Assembly (NCBI GenBank): GCA_947462425.1
Contig: CANHPI010000178.1
Span: forward strand, 1-6,213
Direction: 5' to 3'
From: Bacteroidota bacterium
GTDB lineage: Bacteria > Bacteroidota > Bacteroidia > B-17B0 > B-17BO
DNA: 6,213 bases
The translations under genes were made by a program, and so were the position numbers. Positions 1 to 5,874 of this stretch are shown here, one piece after another. Numbering within the stretch: position 1 is the first letter of the stretch; the number at the start of each line of letters is the position of its first letter. A model generated the notes under the pieces. It worked only from the letters and a program-made list of their open reading frames with translations, was not told where the DNA came from and did no database searches.

Positions 1-642
1 ATCATAATAAGGATAATCACCATCTTCTGGATCATAATAAGCATTACCATTAGCATCAAAATAAGGCGCCAACTGTTGATCTTGATTTAAAGAAATATCC
101 CCATTACCTGGCCAATTTTTAATTTGCGGAGTTAACGGTCCACCAGACAATACAAATGCATCAACCTCAGCACGATTTAATTTATAAATCTTATCGTATT
201 GCTGACAAACATCAGAAGTAATAGATGCATCTCCTGTGCTTAAAGGCCCCGTCCAAAAACTAATACCACCCGATCCTGATTGACGATAAGTTTGGGCTGC
301 AATTTTTAATTGCCCACCAATATCTACACCACCAAACCATACGTTACCTGCAAAATTTGATGATGCCCCTTTAGTTCGATCTTCTACTTTTGGCACAAAA
401 TACCAAGAGTTACCGCCACCAAATAAATCCCACCACATATCGGACCCAGAGTAAATAATTGTTCTAACATTATTTACGCTTAATTCGGCAGCAGCTTGAG
501 CAGGACTACATCCAGCCATTACTTTTTGCGGGGCAGCGCTTTTAAAAACATTTCCGTATTTTTCTCTTGCATTTCCAGATATAGCACTTAGTGTTACAGC
601 TGCAATCAATAGATGTTTGTTTAACTTAGTCATAACTTGCAT
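1..642 (-). CDS. N-terminal part of a large exported protein, probably of a type IX-secreted Bacteroidota family (partial, runs off left edge)
   Basis: The frame is open from the ATG at 642 to the window edge, giving 214 residues without a stop. Residues 1-25 look like a Sec signal peptide: Lys at 6 and 9, a hydrophobic stretch LLIAAVTLSAIS, and probable cleavage after SGNA. The mature part has a W-rich motif DMWWDL (68-73), a segment FAGNVWFGGVDIGGQLKIAA (97-116), and a DANGNAYYDPEDGDYP stretch (196-211) with Asp/Asn spacing like a calcium-binding loop. From memory this combination occurs in very large Bacteroidota surface proteins that end in a type IX sorting domain; that end is not visible here, so secretion route and function are inferred. 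The gene follows the TonB receptor by 18 bp, so co-transcription is likely. An alternative in-frame ATG lies at 633. I prefer 642 because an A-rich AAAACGA leader (650-656) precedes it, as before the start at 5090. Confidence 0.8.
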   Translation of the reverse strand, partial: MQVMTKLNKHLLIAAVTLSAISGNAREKYGNVFKSAAPQKVMAGCSPAQAAAELSVNNVRTIIYSGSDMWWDLFGGGNSWYFVPKVEDRTKGASSNFAGNVWFGGVDIGGQLKIAAQTYRQSGSGGISFWTGPLSTGDASITSDVCQQYDKIYKLNRAEVDAFVLSGGPLTPQIKNWPGNGDISLNQDQQLAPYFDANGNAYYDPEDGDYPYYD

Positions 643-660
643 AATAAATTCGTTTTATGA

Positions 661-3600
661 TTAAAAATCTAATAATACTCCTATTCTAATAGTACGAGGT
701 CTTCCGTAATTATTAGGATTGTTGATATAAATATTGTATTGGTCAGTAAAAGAAGTAGCAGTTGCCGGATTACTATTTACAAATAATTGACCTTGTGATG
801 AAGCCAAATATCCGTCATCGTCAGGGTCACCCGTATAGTTATAAACGTTTAAGATGTTTCTAGTATTTAGTAAATTTAATACTTGTAAATAAACATTTAA
901 ATTAGCAGTTTTTTTATTTTCAGCATCTTTTTTGCCCCATGTTAATTCTATATTCTTATCTAATCTAAAATCTGCTCTAAATTGCCAAGGCTTGTATGAT
1001 CCGTTCACAGATCCATTAATTTGAGTTCTACCTCCAATTGGTGAAGCTGCAATATCACGTGTGTATGGAGTACCAGAACCGACACGGAAAATTAAATTAG
1101 CACCAACATTTTGTAAAATTTGAACTGTTTGAACAGCATCTTTTTTCTTGCGATTAAATTGTGGGCCTTTATAATCTTTTCCTTCACCAAAACGGTAATC
1201 TAAATTAACTGTAATGGTATGACGTTGATCATAATCTAATGGCATCAAAATACGCAGATTAGGCTGATCAGAAGCCGATAAGTTAGCGCCTGAGTTAGCA
1301 TTTGAACCAGAACCTTCAGCAAACTGTAAAGTATAGTTAGCAGTTAAAGATACACCACCTGTTCTACGTAAATCAAATTCAACTGATAACCCTTTAACGG
1401 TTCCAAAATCTTTGTTTGCATAAGTTTGGTAAGTTTTTGGATAGGCGTTAGTTAATGATACTAAAGTTACCTGATTTCTTAATTCACGATAAAATGCTGT
1501 AATTTTTAATGCGGCATTTTTCTTTTGATTTAATACCTGATTATATCCAAGCTCATAGTCAATTGTTTTTTCAGGTCTTAAATTTGAATTTGTAATAAAC
1601 GGACTACTTGATGTTGAACCTATAAAATAATAGTCTTTAGGATCAAAACGCATATTCAAATCATCCGGTCCGCCATTTGAAGGACGTTGAGTTAAGATAT
1701 CATAATGGGCGAAAAAATTTGCAACATCAGAAATAGGGAATGAAAAAGCTACACGTGGCATTACATTAATTTGAGGCTTATAATCCTTAAATGCAGCAAC
1801 ACTAAATGCATTTTTATCAGCAAAGCTTGCATCTTTAACCCAAGGCGTTAACTTACCGTCAACTGCCAATAATTTAGGATCCGTTACTTCTTTACCTTCA
1901 TTATTATACCAAGTTGTTGTATTTGTTTTTTCGTCAGTATATCTGTAACCAACAATTTCTGGGGAAGATGAGTTGTAATTATCAACATAAACAACATAAT
2001 CATCCTTAATATTCTCCGGTCTTCCTTCAGATTTTTCTGCTGCAGTATATGCCTCATGAAATAAATAAGGATCTTTTAAAACTTTTTGATTCGCATCAAA
2101 ACGATCAACACGAACACCAACGTTAAACTTAATGTCTTTAAAGTCAAATTTATCTTGAATATATCCAGAAACATAAATTGGTTTAAAAGCTCCTACCTTT
2201 AACGTTAAGTTTCCATTAGCATCTTTGTCAGTTAAAAACTTATCCAAATTTGTTGCGTTTTTATCTTTATTACCTAAATAATCATACCCGAAATATTCTA
2301 CTAATGAAGAGCCTGCCTGTCCAGTTTGCAATAAATCTTGCGCGCTAAACATATCTATTTTTAAATCATCAGGTGAAAATGCGTCCGTGTTGATTAAAGT
2401 TTGATTATCAGCCGATAATCCTAAAGCCTCTCTTAATGATTTATCAATCTGTGTTTGGTTTGCAGCATTATAAATATATCTGTAATAACGCTGATCTATG
2501 TTTCCATTTAAAGCAGATCCAGGTATAATTATTGGATTTGCAGTATCAAATGAAGCTAAATGTGTATTCGTTAAATTTCTCATACGCTCCCATAAACCGA
2601 TAGGGTTTAAAGTATATCCTCTTTGATCGCGTTGGTCATATTCAACACCCACCATGATTGCATGATTTTTAAAATCAGCTGAGAAACTAGAACTAAAACG
2701 TAATTGAGTAGATTCATTGATAACATAACCATTGTATTGGCGACCAGATGATGCAAATAAACTATTTACACTTTGTGGTCTGTCACCATTAACAAATGCA
2801 TAATTAGTTTGAGCGTCCTGAATAGACGGTAGTGTACCAAAAAAGTCAAATACCTGAGATGAATAATTAGCAGTAGTTGGGTTTAAATCGCTTCTTTCAT
2901 ATGAAACTGGGCCTTTTTGAGGACCTTGATAATCTAGATAATATTTTAAGTTTAATTCATCAAATTTTAACTGATAATTGGAAGTTGTATCAACTGTATA
3001 GTTGTATTTTCCTTGATATCCATAGTTAAAAACTTTGTCTTTGTGGGTATCATCCTGTTGCTTTTTCTTTGATTTTTCATAACTCGCTAAGAAGGTAAAG
3101 TAAGCATTAGAAATTAATGATTGTGTTTTTTCCTTTTCAGTTGAGGTTTGATTAGTACCAAATTTTTGGTTAATTCTTGCGTAAGTTCTCCAAGTAGAAT
3201 TTATTTCTTGATTATTATTTGATGAGTTAAATAATGAGTATTGATAAATAAACTCATGCTTATTTCCATAATCAAATGCTCCACCTATTGTTAAGTTTGT
3301 ATTTGGAGCCACTTTAAAATCTAATTTACCATTTAATTGCACTGAGCGATTTGCTACATTTTGACGAACAGAAGTTTGAGTCATATCTGCTTTCGTAACA
3401 TAATCTAATTCACGGTAAAAAACATCATCAGAACCAACAGTTACTAAACGCAAGGGCTTTTTTTCTAATTCAGTAAGTTTTTCATCATTCAATTTCCACA
3501 TTTTAACAAATGAAGGATCAGGATCTTTTTCATAAGTTCCTTGACCTGATAGGAAAAAACCAATTATAGGCGTTTTATTTCCTGCTGAATCTTTCTTTTG

Positions 3601-4386
3601 ATATACCGGACCACCTATTGAAAATCCTAATGAATTATAGCCATATTTATCCGTTAGCTGAGAAGAAATTAATTCAACTCCTCCAAAAAACTTACTTTGA
3701 GGACCACGAGTAGTAACAGAAATAACTCCAGAAGTTGCATCACCATATTGTGCTGGTACACCACCTGTAATTACATTTAATTGTTCAACGCCTTGTTGCG
3801 GAACTCCCAAACCTCCTATTACCTTAACACCATCCACAAAATAGATAGTAGACGATGAACGACCGCCACGAACATTTAAAGCGGAACCTTCATCTGCTTG
3901 ATAAACACCTGCGGTTGTTGCAGCAACTGAATTAATGTTTTTAGTAGCCATGTTTTGATACTCTTCTCTGGTAACAGTTCCACCAGATTTCATATCACCA
4001 TCAATTAAGGGCTCTTGATAAGCTATAACCTCAACCTCATCCAATCTAACACCTTCTCCGTTTGAAAGTTCAATTGTTACATAAGCTGTTTTTGATTCAC
4101 CAACCACAATGCCTTTTATTTCTTGCGCTTGGTAACCCACGTAAACACCTTTTACGTCATACTTACCAGGGGATAATGGCTTAATCATGGCATAACCATC
4201 CATATCTGTTGTTCCAACACCAACTTGTACGCCGCCTTGATAGGCAACGACGTTAGCAAACGGAATAGTTTCGCCATTTGTTTTATCTTTTAATAAAACT
4301 TTGATGGCTCCACCACTGTTTTGAGCGGTTACAGAGGCACCAGCTAATAAAAGTGTTACAATTGAAAGGTAAATTTTTCTTATCAT
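661..4386 (-). CDS. TonB-dependent outer-membrane receptor with N-terminal carboxypeptidase-regulatory-like domain
   Basis: This is a complete 1241-residue gene. Residues 1-21 form a signal peptide (MIRKIYL then a hydrophobic core, cleavage after SVTA). Residues about 26-110 form a beta-sandwich of the carboxypeptidase regulatory-like type (IPFANVVAY, TTDMDGYAMIKPLSPGKYDV, VGYQ). LDEVEVIA at 115-122 is in the position of the TonB-box-like segment. The plug spans about 125-228, with the typical LNVRGGRSSSTIYFVDGVKV (170-189) and GGVPAQYGDATSGVISVTTR (208-227). The rest is a 22-stranded-barrel-type region with many aromatic/Asn-rich strands and long loops, ending in Phe (GVLLDF) as outer-membrane barrels do. 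The protein should import a substrate across the outer membrane, or serve an accessory surface role, using TonB-ExbBD energy. The substrate cannot be read from sequence. No SusD partner follows, so I do not call it SusC. It is longer than most receptors (usually about 700-1000 residues). It has its own candidate promoter at 4427-4458. Confidence 0.95.
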   Translation of the reverse strand: MIRKIYLSIVTLLLAGASVTAQNSGGAIKVLLKDKTNGETIPFANVVAYQGGVQVGVGTTDMDGYAMIKPLSPGKYDVKGVYVGYQAQEIKGIVVGESKTAYVTIELSNGEGVRLDEVEVIAYQEPLIDGDMKSGGTVTREEYQNMATKNINSVAATTAGVYQADEGSALNVRGGRSSSTIYFVDGVKVIGGLGVPQQGVEQLNVITGGVPAQYGDATSGVISVTTRGPQSKFFGGVELISSQLTDKYGYNSLGFSIGGPVYQKKDSAGNKTPIIGFFLSGQGTYEKDPDPSFVKMWKLNDEKLTELEKKPLRLVTVGSDDVFYRELDYVTKADMTQTSVRQNVANRSVQLNGKLDFKVAPNTNLTIGGAFDYGNKHEFIYQYSLFNSSNNNQEINSTWRTYARINQKFGTNQTSTEKEKTQSLISNAYFTFLASYEKSKKKQQDDTHKDKVFNYGYQGKYNYTVDTTSNYQLKFDELNLKYYLDYQGPQKGPVSYERSDLNPTTANYSSQVFDFFGTLPSIQDAQTNYAFVNGDRPQSVNSLFASSGRQYNGYVINESTQLRFSSSFSADFKNHAIMVGVEYDQRDQRGYTLNPIGLWERMRNLTNTHLASFDTANPIIIPGSALNGNIDQRYYRYIYNAANQTQIDKSLREALGLSADNQTLINTDAFSPDDLKIDMFSAQDLLQTGQAGSSLVEYFGYDYLGNKDKNATNLDKFLTDKDANGNLTLKVGAFKPIYVSGYIQDKFDFKDIKFNVGVRVDRFDANQKVLKDPYLFHEAYTAAEKSEGRPENIKDDYVVYVDNYNSSSPEIVGYRYTDEKTNTTTWYNNEGKEVTDPKLLAVDGKLTPWVKDASFADKNAFSVAAFKDYKPQINVMPRVAFSFPISDVANFFAHYDILTQRPSNGGPDDLNMRFDPKDYYFIGSTSSSPFITNSNLRPEKTIDYELGYNQVLNQKKNAALKITAFYRELRNQVTLVSLTNAYPKTYQTYANKDFGTVKGLSVEFDLRRTGGVSLTANYTLQFAEGSGSNANSGANLSASDQPNLRILMPLDYDQRHTITVNLDYRFGEGKDYKGPQFNRKKKDAVQTVQILQNVGANLIFRVGSGTPYTRDIAASPIGGRTQINGSVNGSYKPWQFRADFRLDKNIELTWGKKDAENKKTANLNVYLQVLNLLNTRNILNVYNYTGDPDDDGYLASSQGQLFVNSNPATATSFTDQYNIYINNPNNYGRPRTIRIGVLLDF

Positions 4387-4426
4387 ATTGATAGTTTTTT
4401 AATTAAGTTCTATTTGTACTAGCGGA

Positions 4427-4458
4427 TAAATATATAAATGATACAGAACTAGAGCAAA
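4427..4458 (-). promoter_or_regulatory. Candidate Bacteroidota-type promoter of the TonB receptor gene
   Basis: Reading the minus strand, TTTG (4458-4455) is followed after 20 bases by TATATTTA (4434-4427). The phylum's primary-sigma consensus is TTG or TTTG, 17-23 bases, then TAnnTTTG. The upstream box matches fully, and the downstream box matches 7 of 8 positions (final G replaced by A). Transcription would begin near 4420, leaving a leader of about 35 nt before the ATG at 4386. In such AT-rich DNA a chance match is possible. Confidence 0.45.
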
Positions 4459-4537
4459 TTTTTTTAGTGTTTTTTCGTAATAATCTGATTATGTGGTTGT
4501 TATTTTGCAAATATTTAGTGTTAAAGGGTATTAAAAC

Positions 4538-4557
4538 TTAACAAGAATTAACACGAA
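4538..4557. repeat. Two adjacent 10-bp direct repeats (TTAACAMGAA), possible regulator site
   Basis: TTAACAAGAA (4538-4547) is followed directly by TTAACACGAA (4548-4557), differing at one base. The 10-bp period puts both copies on the same helix face, about 80 bp upstream of the candidate promoter's upstream box. This could be a site for a dimeric activator, but AT-rich chance repetition is a real alternative. Confidence 0.35.
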
Positions 4558-4613
4558 ATTATAAATTAATTAACTTTGAGTCAAATTGTTCTGTTAAATG
4601 GGGGTGAATTTTT

Positions 4614-4641
4614 GATAAGTGGTAGGCTTTAGGCAATAAGT
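4614..4641. repeat. Short heptamer-periodic array (four NNTARGY units)
   Basis: Four consecutive 7-bp units starting at 4614, 4621, 4628 and 4635 all fit NNTARGY; the middle two end in TAGGC, the outer two in TAAGT. The phase breaks on both sides. The same stretch gives a 9-bp direct repeat ATAAGTGGT at 4615-4623 and 4636-4644, offset by 21 bp. It looks like a small decayed tandem repeat in the spacer rather than part of a gene. Confidence 0.5.
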
Positions 4642-4712
4642 GGTTTAAAGTAAAATTTAGTAGATTGATTCAACGCAAAAGCATAATTTATTGGCTAATA
4701 GTTTGTCCTTCA

Positions 4713-5090
4713 TCAATACTGCTTCACATTTGATGTTTTTTCTTTAGTGTTTTTAGATCCTTTTCCTCTTTTTTTCTGAAACAGACGTTGAAAAAAAGGA
4801 TCACGTTGATGTGTGTTATTTCTTATTGCTTTTCCTTTATTTCGTTTCATCCGTTTGCGAACTTCTTTTGTTTGAATTCGTTTATGGTAATCACGTATTT
4901 TTTTTTCCTCAGCACGTTTATTTCTTCTGTCTTCTTTCCATTTTTTTCTATCTGCCTTGGCAAGTTTACGTTTACTCTTTAATGATTGATCTTTTTTAGG
5001 GGAATCGGATTTACCTCCGCTTTCCTGCGCCAAACAAAAGCTTTGAGAAAACAGTAAAGCTAAAAAAAGTGTAATTAATTTGATAAACAT
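4713..5090 (-). CDS. Small, highly basic exported protein of unknown function
   Basis: This is a 125-residue product. Residues 1-21 are a Sec signal peptide (MFIKLITLFLALLFSQSFCLA, cleavage predicted before QES). The Cys at 19 is not in a lipobox, so it is not an obvious lipoprotein. The mature chain of about 104 residues has about 40 Lys/Arg against 12 Asp/Glu, with a probably helical charged centre (about 35-85) and a short aromatic-containing segment DPFFQRLFQKKRGKG (97-111), then a polar Lys/Ser/Thr tail. No enzyme motif is visible. I recall similar unnamed basic exported proteins in Bacteroidota but cannot name a family. The start at 5090 is 41 bp after the deaminase stop, so the two are probably one transcription unit. 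The reading is favoured over opposite-strand frames because of the signal peptide and coherent composition. Possible roles (inference only): binding anionic envelope polymers or nucleic acid. Confidence 0.75.
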   Translation of the reverse strand: MFIKLITLFLALLFSQSFCLAQESGGKSDSPKKDQSLKSKRKLAKADRKKWKEDRRNKRAEEKKIRDYHKRIQTKEVRKRMKRNKGKAIRNNTHQRDPFFQRLFQKKRGKGSKNTKEKTSNVKQY

Positions 5091-5131
5091 ATATCGTTTT
5101 TAATAATTATATAACGTTCTACTAACTTATA

Positions 5132-5584
5132 CTAACCTAAATATCTTATAACTTCTACTCCAAACTTTCTTAAAAAATCTACTCCCTCATCCGACGGAAT
5201 TTTTTTATATTCAGCGTAACTGTTTTTAAAATAAACTTTTTTTATTCCCATCGAAAAAATTACTCTGGCACAAGCTATGCAGGGTGATAGCGTTACGTAT
5301 AATGTAGATCCTTCAATGGACGTATTATTTTTTACAGCGTAAAGTATGGCATTTTGCTCTGCATGCAACGCTAAAGAGCAACTTCCCTTACTATCTCTTG
5401 GGCAGCCATGTTCTGGCCATTCAATATCGCAATTATGCGTTCCTGCGGGTGGACCGTTATAACCTAAAGATACAATTCTCGTATCCTTTGTTAAAACAGC
5501 TCCTACTTGTGCTTTTACACAATGTGATCGTAAAGCAAGCTTTTCAGCTAACTCCATATATATTTCTTCGTAACTAGGTTTCAT
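5132..5584 (-). CDS. Zinc-dependent deoxycytidylate (dCMP) deaminase family protein
   Basis: This is a complete 150-residue protein, the normal length for the family. It has the cytidine/deoxycytidylate deaminase zinc signature: HAEQNAI (His74, catalytic Glu76) and SPCIACA (Cys102, Cys105). The substrate-side motif GYNGPPAGTHNC (41-52) is typical of dCMP deaminases and ComEB-like proteins. Additional cysteines at 22, 52, 61 and 69 in the segment before the catalytic His could bind a second, structural zinc, as in some dCMP deaminases. The expected reaction is dCMP to dUMP plus ammonia in the cytoplasm, feeding thymidylate synthesis; a role on another cytidine nucleotide cannot be excluded. 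The start at 5584 gives the usual N-terminus (MKPSYEEIYMELAEKLALRS) and has an A-rich leader but no Shine-Dalgarno sequence. The basic-protein gene follows after 41 bp. No strong promoter match was found upstream. Confidence 0.92.
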   Translation of the reverse strand: MKPSYEEIYMELAEKLALRSHCVKAQVGAVLTKDTRIVSLGYNGPPAGTHNCDIEWPEHGCPRDSKGSCSLALHAEQNAILYAVKNNTSIEGSTLYVTLSPCIACARVIFSMGIKKVYFKNSYAEYKKIPSDEGVDFLRKFGVEVIRYLG

Positions 5585-5728
5585 GCTATTTTATTAGATT
5601 GTAAATATCTTAATTTTAAGGGATATATGTTGTGCTGTCCTTTTTTAATATGTAAATTTTTTTACTTATTATTTTTTCTAACGAGGTTGTAAAAATAGTT
5701 AGCTTTAAAAATTTACTTTATGTAAAAT
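5585..5728. other. AT-rich leader of the deaminase gene with recurring TGTAAA motifs
   Basis: No gene is visible here. TGTAAA occurs four times on the plus strand (5600-5605, 5651-5656, 5688-5693, 5721-5726). Two copies form small dyads with TTTAC: 5652-5656 with 5661-5665, and 5722-5726 with 5712-5716. No good TTTG / TAnnTTTG promoter was found, so where deaminase transcription starts is open. Confidence 0.35.
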
Positions 5729-5792
5729 AAAAAGACCTTGGCCGTATCCTAGCGTAACCTGACAGCGCGGTCTCTTTGTGCTGGCAGGTCCA
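5724..5792 (-). ncRNA. Candidate structured RNA or leader element with potential pseudoknot
   Basis: This island is visibly richer in G and C than its surroundings. On the minus strand, ACCTGCCAGCAC (5789-5778) can pair with GCGCTGTCAGGT (5768-5757), about 10 of 12 positions, leaving a 9-nt loop AAAGAGACC (5777-5769). All nine loop bases are complementary (one G·U) to GGTCTTTTT (5737-5729), which runs into a T-rich tail TTTTTATTTT. A competing closing stem pairs GACCT (5790-5786) with AGGTC (5738-5734). The plus-strand hairpin is slightly stronger (G·U and A·G in place of two mismatches), so orientation is uncertain. It does not match a known tRNA, SRP RNA or riboswitch that I recognise. It could be a small RNA, an attenuator before the deaminase gene, or a dispersed palindromic repeat. 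Confidence 0.3.
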
Positions 5793-5797
5793 AAAAT

Positions 5798-5836
5798 GAA
5801 ACAAAAAAAGGCAAAGAAACACGTTCTTTGCCTTTA
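5798..5836 (-). terminator. Intrinsic terminator of typA
   Basis: On the minus strand a perfect 12-bp stem (AAAGGCAAAGAA at 5835-5824 with TTCTTTGCCTTT at 5818-5807) closes a 5-nt loop and is followed by TTTTGTTT. It begins about 40 bp after the typA stop. On the plus strand the stem is followed by AATATA rather than a T-run, so it acts mainly in the typA direction. Confidence 0.88.
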
Positions 5837-5874
5837 ATATATAAACACTATTTAATTACGCTTGAAGCGATAAA

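Larger units (their letters stand above)
4387..4712. other. 326-bp non-coding spacer upstream of the TonB receptor
   Basis: No convincing gene on either strand. The spacer is AT-rich and separates the small basic-protein gene from the receptor. Three items stand out: a candidate promoter nearest the receptor (4427-4458), two 10-bp direct repeats (4538-4557), and a short array with 7-bp periodicity (4614-4641). No stem followed by a T-run was found after the stop at 4713, so it is unclear how transcription of the upstream operon ends. Confidence 0.7.

Noticed and set aside
631..633. Downstream ATG as start of the partial exported protein
   Set aside because: It would also give a good signal peptide, but the ATG at 642 has a better A-rich leader and closer coupling; kept as an alternative, not as the call.
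661..4386. SusC-type glycan importer assignment
   Set aside because: The carboxypeptidase-like domain and LDEV segment are shared with other Bacteroidota receptors, and the next gene is not a SusD-like lipoprotein.
4757..4802. Inverted repeat GATCCTTTT / AAAAAGGATC as a terminator
   Set aside because: It lies inside the coding sequence of the basic protein and follows from its Asp-Pro-Phe-Phe and Lys/Gly/Ser codons; no T-run exit in the right place.
4788..4999. Two short plus-strand open frames rich in Phe/Ser/Leu
   Set aside because: They are the antisense of the Lys/Arg-rich gene (poly-A-type codons read as Phe/Leu/Ser on the other strand) and have no sensible start context or domain.
5611..5632. 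Small AT-rich dyad near the deaminase start as an operator
   Set aside because: Only about eight A/T-dominated pairs with a two-base bulge, which is expected by chance in this composition.
5731..5768. Possible SRP (4.5S) RNA helix 8, because the minus strand reads GTCAGGT and, further on, GCCAAGG
   Set aside because: The invariant GGAA-type tetraloop and the AGCAG side of the symmetric loop are missing (TACGG instead), so the resemblance is only partial.
5731..5792. tRNA or degraded tRNA
   Set aside because: No T-arm GGTTCGAATCC-type sequence, no CCA end and no cloverleaf arm spacing on either strand.
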